Shown: positions 9,501 through 56,147, counted from the first letter of the stretch. The stretch: DNA of 64,000 nucleotides from Anopheles merus (GCF_017562075.2 NC_054083.1:14493107-14557106), one strand, 5' to 3'. Translations and numbers: made by a program. The notes: generated by a model not told the origin, from the letters alone.

Positions 9501-12431
9501 TAATATAATTTATTAATATATTTAATCTAATGACACACATGAACCATATTCAAATGAATCAACTCTCCACTAAACTCGCTCAGTATGGTAAAAATTATCC
9601 TTTTCTGTTCAAGGAAAACTTAAAAAACCATTTAGCTATTTCGCATTGAAGTACTTGTCTTCCACGTCCCGGCAACGTGTTGCTTTCCATTGTCCACCAG
9701 ATAGGGTTAAACTGTAACATTGATTAGTCCAATAAGTGGCGACAATTGTTTAAACTATATTTTTAATCAAATATTTGTTGAAATGTTAAACTTAGTTTTC
9801 TTTAACATATATATAGCTGGTGCATTTCAAATCCATTTACCCTTATGATTTATTACTGCCTCCTTCCAGATCACAGAGCTCATTCTGGACAACTGTCGGA
9901 GCACGTACATCGATGGGCTCACAGACAGCTTCACAGCACTCGAAACGCTCAGCCTCATCAACGTCGGGCTGGTTTCGCTGAAAAATTTCCCCAAGCTGTC
10001 CAACCTCCGCAAGCTGGAACTCTCGGACAACAGAATATCGAACGGATTGAACCACCTTACCGGGAGCCCGAAACTTACACATCTGAACCTGTCCGGCAAC
10101 CGGATTAAGGACTTCGATGAGCTTCAGCCGCTGAAAGATTTGGAGAACCTGGAAGTGCTGGATCTGTTCAACAATCAGGTGACACTGATTGAAAACTATC
10201 GTGAGAAATTGTTTCAACTGATTCCATCGCTCAACTATCTGGACGGGTAGGTAGCATTAGAGCGAACTTAAAATAGAGCTTTGGACAATAATAAAGTACG
10301 TTTTGTTTATCTTTATTCTTGCAGATTCGACAAAGAGTATGTGGAAGCACCATCCGATGAGGAAGACATGGCTGGTAGGTATACTGATAGGCGAAAAGCA
10401 TTCATTTGTGGATAGTTTCATGTTTTACCCCTTGCTACTGTAACTAAATACAAACGATAGAAGATTTTGATGGCCAGTTACTCTACTTTGGACTGAATAA
10501 GACGTATTTGTTGTCGCCAAACTTGTTTACTCGGAATATGTGTTGATCGGTAAAGATTTTTTTTCTTTCGATAAGTACGCTAGAAGGGGACAATTTAAAT
10601 GAGATACTCCACCGAACATGCTTATACTCAAAAGGCCTTTTAAGATAGAATGCAAAACACTATGGCGACACCCCCCATCCTGTTTACAGGTGGTGTTGAT
10701 GATGATGATGATGGTGACGGTAACCTACCGCAACCTTCCCAGTTCTCCATCAATGGTATCGAAATTGATCTAGACGAGCTGGAGCAGCTTGAGGCGAGGG
10801 TACGCCAAAAACGAACGAAGAACGAGTCGGACTCGCAGTCAGCGATTGAGATCGGCTCCGATGTGCTGGAGGGACATCTTGGGCGCACCAAGTCCCATTC
10901 TGATGACGGCTGCTCCTCTCAAACTGGACAAGAATCGGCCAAGGACGATCTGGATCTACTGTACGAAGAGATTCAACACAAACAGGCCCTTGCGCGTGCC
11001 AATGAAGTGGAACAGGGTCGTCAAAAGATGGCATCGTTTGTGTCCGTCTTGTTAATGTTTACTTCTCTGTTGGCATTCATCAATCAGATATGCTACCGGG
11101 GGGAGAATCAATTGCTAGACGAATCAGAAGAACAAGTTGATGATGAGGAGGAGGAAAAAGAGGAGCAGGAGGAGGATATGGAAATCGAGGTGGAAAAAGA
11201 TGAGTGTTGCTCCTTGGATGCAACTGGAGATAGTTATGCAAGGGTTGAAGCTCTACCACAAATGCAGAACGGAGCTACGGCTCCATCGGATACCACCATC
11301 TCGGCGGTGGCAGCAGATGATCGTCCTGCCCGGGCAGACCAGAATTAATTGTAAAGTATTACAATTCGTTTTTATCGCTTCACTTTCATTCTATGGGCGC
11401 GACCACAGAAGAGGAGGAACCGGAAGACTCGTGCGAAGAATCGGATGAGGAGGAAGTTTCGCTAGCCTACCTGTACAACGACAACCTGGAGGAGGATCAG
11501 GAGGATTGGAAGAGCGTCGAGAGCGACTACAACAACGCCGACGAAGAGTTTGACAGTGAGGAGGAAGAGGATGAAGAAGGTGGCGGCGGCGGCGGTGGTG
11601 GTGGCGAGAATGAGGGTGAAGATGGTGGAGACAGTGACGGCGAAGGGGAGGATGAAGAAGGCGAAGAAGAGGAAGACGGTGAGGATGATGCTGATGGGTC
11701 GGAGGCTGCAGCATCGTCGACCGCTGCAGCAGCGGCGGGAGCAGACGAATCAAAATCCACAGCAACAGAAGCGGCAGCCGCCACATCGTCAACCACAGAA
11801 GATGTTGCGAAAGGTAAGTTAGAATTGGTGCCAATTCCTTTGCGAATGAACTAGTGGTGGGAGCTTGGATGTTCGTACGGAATCAATTTCGGAGCCGTTT
11901 TCGATTCTAGATTCGACTCTGGAGTCAGAATCACCTCCGGAATAGAAATTGGCCCCGAAATTAGCTCCGGAATCGGAATCAGAATTGGCTCAGGAATCAG
12001 AGTCAGTTCTAAAATTGAAATCAGAAGTTTTAGAAACGATTTCAGTCCCGGAATCTCCATTGAGAATGGATCGTTTACAAGTAAATTTGGGGACCAAAAC
12101 ACTTATTTTCATGGAAATATCGAAATCGAATTTGATTCCGGAGCTAATTCTGATTGCGGAGTCGATTCCTATTCCGAAGCCGATTATGGAACCGATTACT
12201 GAGCCGATTCAGATTTCCGATCCGATTCCAATTCGCCGATCCTAAAACCGGATTCCAGACGTACCAAAGATTCGGATGTAGCCGGAATCGATTCATTTTT
12301 CCCATCACTAGAATGAACACTCGCGTTGTCGGAAGCAAGCTGCTAATGTATGTAATTTATGCGTTTTAGAAGGTGAACCGGAAGCAAGGGGCAAGAAGAG
12401 AAAGTTCCAAGGCACTGACAGCGACGGTTAA
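6511..12431 (+). CDS. Anp32a (Drosophila Mapmodulin): Acidic leucine-rich nuclear phosphoprotein 32 (ANP32/Mapmodulin), five coding exons
   Basis: Coding exons are 6511-6558, 9870-10246, 10325-10374, 11409-11813 and 12370-12431. All have GT-AG borders with matching phases, and the sum is 942 nt (313 residues). The protein starts MEKRILLEKRGRSDDEITEL and carries an ANP32 leucine-rich-repeat head to about residue 143 (LRKLELSDNRIS, LTHLNLSGNRI, LEVLDLFNNQVT) with a capping motif (LIPSLNYLDGFDKEYVEAP). Then comes an acidic tail with EVSLAYLYNDNLEED, a Gly run and long Glu/Asp runs, ending at a basic nuclear signal (GKKRKF). Family members are nuclear and shuttling histone chaperones, phosphatase 2A inhibitors and regulators of mRNA export. 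The short last exon holds the nuclear signal. Intron 1 is 3.3 kb. An alternative terminal exon at 10690-11348 is listed separately. The family call is firm; the cellular role is inferred from relatives. Confidence 0.95.
6559..9869 (+). other. ANP32 intron 1, no exon seen; GC-rich block at 7.9-8.75 kb
   Basis: The intron contains no coding-like exon. From about 7950 to 8750 it is GC-rich with CA-rich runs, a short (GAT)n run near 8177-8195 and the sequence GCCGCCATCTTGG at 8260-8272, which matches the core of YY1/Pho binding sites. This block may hold an enhancer or an internal promoter. From 8760 on the DNA is AT-rich. Confidence 0.4.
10690..11348 (+). CDS. Probable alternative terminal exon of ANP32 with a hydrophobic segment
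   Basis: The acceptor CTGTTTACAG (ending 10689) is followed by a frame that joins exon 3 (ending 10374, phase 1) without a break: ...EEDMAG then GVDDDDDGDGNLPQPSQF. The frame runs 219 codons to TAA at 11346-11348. The predicted isoform is 377 residues. Its new tail has a charged, coil-like part (EIDLDELEQLEARVRQKR), a hydrophobic stretch at about residues 274-294 (SFVSVLLMFTSLLAFINQIC) and then a Glu-rich region. No good donor leads from it to the next exon, and no AATAAA follows before 11409. The transcript would therefore use the stop and read on through the downstream exons as UTR. An ATG at 10650 lies in frame, but the acceptor and the acidic start of the exon favour splicing over a separate nested gene. 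I do not recognise this tail in other ANP32 proteins. Confidence 0.6.
11852..12310. mobile_element. hAT-type MITE in ANP32 intron 4, 8-bp target-site duplication
   Basis: The 459-bp element starts TAGTGGTGGGAGC and ends TTCCCATCACTA, giving imperfect terminal inverted repeats. It is flanked on both sides by GAATGAAC (11844-11851 and 12311-12318), a perfect 8-bp duplication expected for hAT. The interior is an irregular array of GGAATCGGAATC-like units. It fills most of the intron between the acidic-tail exon and the last exon, leaving about 30 bp of intron on the donor side and 50 bp on the acceptor side. Confidence 0.9.
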
Positions 12432-12991
12432 GCGGCAAGCTAAACGCTTCCAAGTCATACACAAAACCTACTACAAATGTGTGGAGGTGTAACGGTAACG
12501 CGCTGGAGGCTCTTTCGCTCGACGGCGTGTCATTCGATGCCCTTCCACACGCAAAGCAAACGTTTATCCCCCAACCAACAACAATTCATGCAATTCGTCA
12601 TCACTCCGCTACTGTCGTTCGCGCAGTAGTGTAATGGATATGTAACTACAAAGTTTTATCTTCTTTTTTTACCATCAAAAGAAAATGTGTAACAGCAGCT
12701 AACTATCATAGATTGATGAAATTCACAACAATATATAAATATAGAAGAAGAGCGAACATTTCCCCACAATAGACGCCAACACACACACACACATACCATA
12801 CACGCTCCGAATACTTTTAAATCCCAAAACAAACAGTGTAAGTAAGGAATTTTTGAACCAAAAGATTGTAAAACACAGAAGAAGAAAAAACTTTAAAACA
12901 AAATAGATTCAGCAAAAGACACACACACATACGGCGCGGGGATTGCGTGTATGTGTTTGGATCCACAGCGCAGAATTGTGAAGAAAATAAA
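12432..12991 (+). other. ANP32 3' UTR, proximal form
   Basis: After the TAA at 12429-12431 the sequence becomes AT-rich with CA runs, and the first AATAAA lies at 12986-12991. Further AATAAA motifs, for instance at 13903-13908, allow longer 3' UTRs. I cannot say which is used. Confidence 0.55.
12986..12991 (+). terminator. Candidate polyadenylation signal of ANP32
   Basis: AATAAA occurs about 555 bases after the stop codon, in GAAGAAAATAAATC. It is the first canonical signal after the ANP32 stop. Mosquito genes often use more than one site, so this is a candidate only. Confidence 0.45.
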
Positions 12992-15900
12992 TCAAAGACG
13001 TATGGGGTATGACGAGAAGAAATGATAGGACTCCGCCGCGTACAGCATTTCCGGTCAGTTAAGAAAGCTAAGAGTATACATACTTCAAATGATAATCGAA
13101 CTTTTGTTTTGATTTATTTTAATAACTTTTTTACTGTGTAAGCATATTTTGTTGTGTTTCAGGGAATAGAGCAATGTGAAAGTAGTTTGCGGCAAGTGAT
13201 ATTTGTACGTTCTTTTAAATTAACAAAATCACTTCGATGGGGCAGCAAAGGAGGAGGATAGGTAGTAGAAGAGGCGGTAGGGAGGAATCGGTCGGAATGT
13301 CAGGTAATTGTTGAGTTTTATAATTTCCTTGTGTGGTGGGCAGTTCTATCAGCAAGCACGACAAAAATGTGTGACACCTTTTGAATAATGTTGCCCAAAA
13401 TGTGACCGTGCGCTTTCGCTCTTATCATTTTATCGTCAGTGGTTATACACCATCACCATTACCACCACAACAACCACCTAGATTCTTCCGTCAAGATTCT
13501 TCCCAAAATGCGCAGTCAGTGGTTTCAACTTCGTACAGTTTGCGTGTTAACAAGTTTTCTAGCGTAGACGATCTGGATCGGATCCGGATCGTGTATAGCA
13601 AGTGGTATGTAACCAGGGGGAAGAGAGAAGAGTAATCGTGAAGGGGGAAGAAGGACAAGTGGTAGCAAGGAAAACAAGGCCAAGATGAAAGAGACCATAC
13701 AAAATAAATGTAATCCACGACCTGATATGAAACCCAATGTAGTGTTACTTTTAATTTGCAATGTATGTTTTTGTTTGTTTAATCTTATGCATATAAGTAA
13801 TACAAAAAAGAGCGAATGTTTGTTGAACATACATACAGTTTCTTGTGTTGTGTAAGCAAAACAGTATAATTATCTCAGGCAAAGGCGTTCTTAGTTTCCC
13901 TGAATAAAGATAAACAAAAGCTAAATTGTAATTCCCACACAACAATCAAACAACAAATGCACACATACACACACACACACTCCCGCACACTTGCGCATAT
14001 TGTTACGTTTTTTGTAACGCTTCGGTTTCGGTTTTAAAACAGTGTAACGCCATGTACAAGTTCATGGTTGTAATGAAACTGATTCGTTTGTGAGTGGTAC
14101 TCCGCTGCAACAAACAGTAAAGTGCGATACCACCTTCCTAATTGTTTAACGGCATTCACTGCTACTAAACTTGTCAGAGATGTACAAAATGAATTCTAGT
14201 TTCAGTTCCTGGGATGGTTTTTAATTTGGATACAGATCCGGCCGGCTAGACGTATGCTTTTCAATATAACTGTTGTCTTTCCTTAGCATCTAAAATAATG
14301 TAGCCTTTTTAAGTGGGATTTTAAAGGATCGCATGCAAACATTTATCTTCAGTTGAGAATGTTGTAAGTGTAAGAAGGGTGGTTTGGGGTGTAAAGGAAT
14401 GGTTTAAACGGCTGTATTGTTTCTTCCTTTTTATAAGAATGCATTCATTCAACTTTTCAGTTACTCTTTTAACGGAATAACTTATCTTTTCCAGTTTTTG
14501 TAATTAAATAACAGTACACAAATGTTTAAACAAACGGCACTTATTTTTGCACTGATGCGCGCATATAAGTAAATTACAAAATGTTCAACAGCCACACTTG
14601 AAGCAGATTCTTGTATTAAGCATTTGTTAAAGATTGTAGAAAGCTGAAGAGAACGATTCGAATAACAAGTTGACCAAACACGTGGAATTATATGCAGTAA
14701 GTGGAACCGGGATCTGGTCTACACCTTCCCGAGCCAAAGCTCTCTCACCCTCAAAAAGGGGAGGAGGAGGAGATTTATCAAATCAAAACTAAACGCAAAA
14801 ACAAAATATCGAATTAAGGGTCAGTTGAGAAAAGGGGGGCAAGCAATATATTACTACGTGCAAGTGCAAGTTGCATGGATGTGTGTATCATGAGACGAAA
14901 TAAAACGTGCCCTTAAATACAATGGATGATGGACGGAACAACATTATATACGGATATAAGGTTACATAGGTACCTCCCCGAGGTGCCATGCAAAAAAAAA
15001 ACGCAGAGACGAGACAAAATCGAAAGCAAACCCATAATCATGTAAAAACAACACAATAGCGTTTGCTGCTGCGAAGAAGGGTGATGCGTGAAGTTGTGTG
15101 CGTGTGTGAAGCATGATTTAAATGAAAAAGAAAAAGGAGAAGAAGATAAAACACAAATCCGATCAGGGATTGGAATAATAACACAACATTACAATCTTTC
15201 TGCCTGCTGGCTCATTTCCATTGGTGAAATAAACACAGCGTATTGTATTTGGACCCGGTGTGTGTGATGCGAAGGGAAATGACAATTCGCGGTATGATCG
15301 CGAAAAGTGGAACAACATTTATAATTGCTAAGAAAGTAATATTTGTTTAAATAAATCATCAAAAGAAAAATCAACTGACCGAGGAAATTTGTTTCGATGG
15401 AAAGAAGATTTAAATGAAAAATGACGCAATTGACTGTTAAATTTCAATTTACACGATAATGCAATAATGTACGGCAATGTTCATGTGAATCAAAAAGATT
15501 TTTTTTAATTTATATATTTACCCCTTAACCAACGGGACTAATTAATTTTTAGCGGGGTTCGCATAGTTATTCATTAAGGAATGAGTGGGAAGGAATTTGT
15601 TCTTTAATTCGCAACGTGAGTAAATATTGACCCAAAAAACTTATTCTTTATATTAGAAAATTTAAGAAATTTGTTGTATGTTCAATTGATTGAATTGATT
15701 GAATTGAACAAAAATCAAGATTTGCTTTCTTTTATGCTTTAGCTTAACCAATTTGCCACCTGAGGTTGCGCTCTGGAAGCTGTCGAATAAGAAATTATGG
15801 GGAGGTGCACCGTCAGAATTAGTTATTCCAAATATACTTGTACGTATTATTCGTGTTATTCACGTATCAGGGCGAGGTCGTGTCCCGATAAGCCCGAATA

Positions 15901-16465
15901 AGCGGCGTTCCATTGTAATTATATGGAGTCTGATGCCGCTGCCAGACACACCGAAAACCACCGTAACGAAACAATTTATGTAGAGAAGTACTGACACCAA
16001 TTTCGCTAGGATTTCGCTGCGCTACCAAAAGGACTGAAAACGGTCGACGGAAAAAAGAAGCGTTACAATGCGTTACATTTCATCTGTATCATCTGATCAT
16101 TTCTTCTTCTTCTGTTCAGCGAGAAAGGATTATAAAACTTTGAGTCTTCATACTCAGAGGCTTAATTTCTCTTGATGAGACTTCGACTATCTGGAGTCAT
16201 ATGTGTTTTCCATATGTGTTGTTACATCTAACCATTTGTATCATTGACTCCTATAATCATTTGTATCATTATTTCATTTATCATCCTCAACTACAGCCGA
16301 AATGAGCTACGTTCGTCTAACGCGGGAACTGTCACATTCGTCCGGTGTAAAAGAGCTCCGCGCCTGATTTTTGACAAATTAACAAAAATCTTATGGTCTA
16401 TTGAAAAAAACCGTAAGATTTTTTGCAAGACTCGTTTGCATAACTACCAAAATGGATGGAAAATA
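12992..16465. other. AT-rich DNA: possible long 3' UTR, then intergenic; no gene seen
   Basis: The stretch contains several AATAAA motifs (13903 and others) and CA runs, but no coding-like frames or paired repeats that I could define. The part from about 15740 to 15980 is GC-richer with a small hairpin around ATTCCAT/ATGGAGT and may be a repeat fragment. The part after 16030 leads into the fold-back element. Confidence 0.4.
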
Positions 16466-16712
16466 CCCAAACGCCACAGATTAAGCTTAAACGACTGGAA
16501 AATCAAACATCGGGGCCCTTTCCGTTTGAAGTTCGTAGGCTGGCAGATAGATAGATGGCATATTACAACTCATCATTATACTGCTGTCCTTTTCTTGCAA
16601 TGTGTTTCGACATGTTTCATCTATTCATGACCTATATAGCCTTCTAACATTCTGAGCAAAAATTTATATTAATGATCGTGTGGTCAGATACGTGGGTATC
16701 AACACCAACGAC

Positions 16713-17829
16713 TAGGCATGGGCAAGACGATTCTTTTCACCGAACGCGAACGAACTAGTTCGCTCACCTAAAAGAACCGAACGCGAACGACGATTCTTTC
16801 GTTCTTTGTTTCATGAGGTTTTTATTCACAAAGAACGCTCATTATCTTTTTCATTTACCCACCATAGACGCATACTGTAGCCAAAGAAGTACTCATTCTG
16901 CGGTTGAAACCAATCATTTAAAAACATTGAACACTCGGCTGTCTGGTCAACACAATCCATCGCAAAACCGACCAAAAACTAGCATGTAAAAAACTAATAC
17001 GAGCAAAAATCTCTCCTGCATATATTGTACCCCATGCCTTATACACACTTAAGGATTCTATTAAAAAAAAACTACTTAAATATGGATCAACATGATGAGC
17101 GCAATCAATTCAGTTCAGTTCATTCGCGAACAATGACTAATCCGTTTGAACGGGCTCGATCTATTGAAATGTATAGGTATAATTTCCATACCAACAGAAC
17201 ACAGATCGAACACAAATGAGCCAGTTCGAACGCGTTCGATGAATTCAGTTGTGTAGGTACGATTTATACCCCAACAGAACACAGATCGAACACCAGTTCG
17301 AACGCGTTCGATGAATTCAGTTGTGTAGGTACGATTTACATACCAACAGAACACAGATCGAACACTAACGGATCAGATCGAACGCGTTCGATGAATTCAG
17401 TTGTGTAGGTACGATTTACACACCAACAGAACACAGATCGAACACCAGTTCGAACGCGTTCGATGAATTCAGTCGTATAGATACGATTTCCACACCAACA
17501 GCACACGTATCGAATACTGCTGGACAAATTCGACGGCGTTCGAGGAATTGAGTTGTATGGGTACGATTTCAACACCAACAGGGTACATTTTGATCTCTGA
17601 CGACCCGTTCGCACGGTGCGAGAAAGAGCGAGAAAGCAATATGATTTTGCACGTTTTATTACCACATTTATGTGTGCCGTCGAACACTGTACGGAACGTT
17701 CGAACGCGTTCGGTGCAGTCAGTTTCTTTCAAAAGTCCTGCTCGTTCTTTTTGTTAAGAACCTCGTTCGTTGGTGCACTTTACCGAACTGTTCGAACGGT
17801 GCGATTCTCGTTCATTTTACACATGCCTA
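16713..17829. mobile_element. hAT-like element nested in the fold-back arm, 8-bp duplication
   Basis: The 1117-bp element begins TAGGCATGGGCAAG and ends ACATGCCTA, an 8-bp perfect terminal inverted repeat with similar sequence beyond. CCAACGAC flanks it on both sides (16705-16712 and 17830-17837). The opposite arm of the fold-back keeps the undisturbed site (GTTGGTGTTGATACCC at about 18390-18405), which proves the insertion point. Sub-terminal GAACGA/GTTCGAAC motifs occur near both ends, as in many hAT elements. The interior is mostly tandem repeats and encodes no transposase. Confidence 0.93.
17146..17610. repeat. About six tandem copies of a 70-80-bp unit inside the hAT-like element
   Basis: Each unit starts near GTTCGAACGCGTTCGATGAA, continues AGTTGTGTAGGTACGATTT and ends ACCAACAGAACACAGATCGA. 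Copies begin at about 17146, 17223, 17296, 17376, 17449 and 17528. Middle copies are nearly identical and the outer ones diverge, as expected from unequal exchange. Units contain the palindromic core GTTCGAACGCGTTCGA. Confidence 0.9.
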
Positions 17830-18638
17830 CCAACGACCATTACTCGAATCTCATTTGCTTCAGTGCTGGTGGTTTACATTGGAGTTTAGCATTTAAACAA
17901 TCGTATTGCCATTCAAGTTCTAGCCATTCGATGCATAACTTGAGTCGTTTAGAACCCGTTTAGTGGTCGTTTAGTGGGTTTGTGACACTTGGGTGATTTC
18001 AAATTAATTTTAAAACATTTTTTGAGCGAATATATGCACAAATTGTTAACCCAAGTGCCACAAATCCACTAAACGACCACTAAACGGCTTCTAAACGCCT
18101 CAAATTCTCTACCTAAACGGAATATAGAAAGACTTCGTTTAGCAGACGGCAAACGACTCATGCATTCTAAAAATAGCAAAAAAGCTGGTGGCGCCATCTG
18201 TTTGTGGGATACCCAACCTGTGGAGCTTCCTCGCTTGGAGGAGAGCTTTCTCATTTCCTCTGTACTGTTGTATGGTTTCGCATTGAAGTTATGCATCGCT
18301 AGAACTAGAACGGCGATACGATTGTTTAAATACTAAACTCCAACGGAAACCACCAGTACTGAAGCAAGGGAGATTTGGGTAATGGTCGTTGGTGTTGATA
18401 CCCACGTATCTGACCACACGACCATTCATATAGATTTTTGCTCAGAAAGTTAGAAGGCTATATAGGTCATTATAAGATGAAACTTGTCGAAACACATTGC
18501 AAGAAAAGGATAGCAATATAATGATGAGTTGTAATACGCCATCTATTGATCAAACCAATGAAGCTGTGTGAAGCTTTCATTTTTTTCCTATGGATATTCA
18601 ATTTTCCAGTCGTTTAAGCTTAATCTGTGGCGCTTGGG

Positions 18639-20400
18639 AAATAGCAAAGAGTTTTAAAATAAATAGGAAAATCCAGAAATGTTGCGATTGAACAAACGTC
18701 AACATGTTCATAGACCCGGCGCAAAATCTTCTGTATAGATATCGTATCGACTAAGTCTGGGAAATTATTTAAAACATTCAGTTAGCTGCTTTGTTCGTCA
18801 TAATAATAAGCACCCTCAAGGTGGAATGTAGAATGAGGTGTAGTTATAGCGCTTTTGGCGATCCCCTTCCTGGGCTCCGATTTTGACAGATGGTTTTCCG
18901 CTTGTATATGTATTGATGGATTGTTTACGTTTTGCATGGTCAATATTTGGTGGAGATCAATTTGGGTGAATATTTTAGTTTATTAGAACACAGCCCGTGA
19001 TTTAAAATGGAAATTTTCCTTCGAGAACTTGAAGCGTTCGCCAAACGCGGAAAACTAACTGTCAGTTTTCTTCGTCGATTCTTCTTCCACCTAGCTGTCA
19101 AAACGGGCTTTTAACTTGACCTGATATCTTTACGGTCCTTGAGCACTCTGCGTTTATCTAGCGAGATAATTTTGTTCACCGGGTAGCGGTGGAAGGCGAT
19201 TCGTATTCGGTGGTTATTGTATGAACAGTTTGTTCATAACAATACAAATGTATCAATTGTTAAGACTGAAAATTCCTTGAAGCTGAACTCGCTTGAATAC
19301 AAAGCATTTTTTTCTAAATTTCCATTATTTTATAGTTTTCTAAAACGTTTTATCAACAAAAACGTAAATACCTACTGAACTATGGGATGGATTATGGGAA
19401 AACTGGGTAAAAAAGCAATATTGACAGCTGCCACAATGACGCAATGGCATCGATCCGGGGAGGCAAGCAGTGACAGCAGACTGTTTGGCTGGATCGCGTT
19501 CTCTGTTTACTTTGCTTTTCTCTCTCACGTAGTGCGAATCGTAGGAAGAACGGTGCGCTGGTGTTTTTAGTTAGTGTGCTATTATTAAAGTGATCCTTTT
19601 TAGGACGGAAAATACATGTACAACTCGCATCAATCGCTTCAGTGACAAACTTTCCAACGCCATCCGACAGTGCTCGTTCAAAGTGGAATATTCCAGTTCG
19701 CAAATTAAAACGCTCCACACTCAACGCAATTACAGAGCGCGGATGTCTTCTTGGGCATTCTGTTTGGGGCTATCGTTGCTTCGCCTGGATACATGGGCTT
19801 ATCCTTCACGGGAGTGTGTGTATTAGTGAGTGGAGCTGTGTGGGTGTGCAGTCGACAGTAAGCTGCAGTAATGCAGCGAAAACTGGCGGATACATAAATA
19901 AACACAGCTGCATCTGGAATTTCCCTCGCTGGTGGTTGGTGCACGAAATGGCAAATGTTACTGCGATTGAATATTGACAACGTGTGCATGCGTGCAAGAT
20001 TTTCGCCTTTTGGAAAAGTGCATTCCAGTAGTGCTGCCGCGTGTTGATGAAAACTGGGTCGATTTTGGTGGAAAGCTGGTCGGAAAAATTGTCTGCCTTT
20101 AAATGTGAATGAAAATATTTTACTGGCGGCGCTGTGTTGTGAAAACTCATTTTCGAGAATAAATTTTGAAAACATAGAAAAAAACGACCGTGAACGTATT
20201 TTATCTTAAAACAACCGACGAAACAGTTTCAGATAGGCTCCTTGTTTTTTTAAATGTGTTTTAGAACAGACCGCTATTGTGTTATTTTTCTTTAATTGTT
20301 ATGATAGTTAAATTAAAATGTAACAGAAGATTTTTTCTAAAATTAATATTTCACTTTTTTTTCAATCGCAAACCATCCAAAAAAGGTTTTACCGAACGAC
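18639..20400. other. Intergenic DNA upstream of Amphiphysin, no gene seen
   Basis: No coding-like exon or RNA gene was found. The part from about 19480 to 20150 is GC-richer and lies just before the amphiphysin first exon, so distal promoter elements could be here. An AT-rich stretch (20160-20380) follows. Confidence 0.4.
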
Positions 20401-20526
20401 ATCCGGTAACCGGAAGTTGTAGTGAGCGTGAGTGTGCGAGGTCAAAGTACGAAAATTAGCAAAGAAGTAACGCGTGTGCCAAATCCGTTCGAATCCGCAA
20501 GCGACAGCAAACAGCAACAGTGCACG
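20401..20526 (+). promoter_or_regulatory. Amphiphysin 5' UTR, start codon context
   Basis: The DNA turns GC-richer at about 20395, and the first ATG is at 20527 in the context CACGATGG. The frame is open upstream without an ATG, so this start is chosen. A TSS somewhere near 20400-20430 is likely, but no clear TATA box or initiator decides it. Confidence 0.4.
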
Positions 20527-55908
<35,382 letters not shown>

Positions 55909-56106
55909 ATTCGCCATTAGTCGGTTCGGTTTTACATAAGGATACCGAGATGTTTTAACACCGGAGAATCCCATGAATCGCAAACCATTTTTTTGTTTTC
56001 TGGTCGTCTTAGCTGAAATGAATGAAAGGAGATTCAGCAACAGCATCTTCCCATGCCATCTTCCGAATAGAACATCATAAGCACGTAGAGTGACCGATAA
56101 TTGTAT

Positions 56107-56107
<1 letters not shown>

Positions 56108-56143
<36 letters not shown>
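56108..56143. repeat. (CA)n microsatellite in amphiphysin 3' UTR
   Basis: Eighteen CA units occur about 200 bases after the stop codon. Confidence 0.9.

Positions 56144-56147
<4 letters not shown>

Larger units (their letters stand above)
16466..18638. mobile_element. Long fold-back (inverted-repeat) element
   Basis: The left arm (16466-16712, resuming 17838-17990) is closely matched in reverse by the right arm (about 18045-18638). The ends read CCCAAACGCCACAGATTAAG on the left and the complement of CCCAAGCGCCACAGATTAAG on the right. The spacer between the arms is only about 55 bp. The right arm carries about 180 bp (18110-18290) that the left arm lacks. No transposase frame is seen. A related end sequence occurs at about 63400-63608. 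The left arm is interrupted by the hAT-like element at 16713-17829. Flanking duplications could not be defined, so the exact ends are approximate. Confidence 0.75.

Noticed and set aside
10650..10689. ATG at 10650 as start of a separate gene nested in ANP32 intron 3
   Set aside because: The codons before the acceptor (MQNTMATPPILF) look like pyrimidine-tract sequence, there is no promoter or UTR evidence, and the exon joins ANP32 exon 3 exactly in frame. The alternative-exon reading is simpler.
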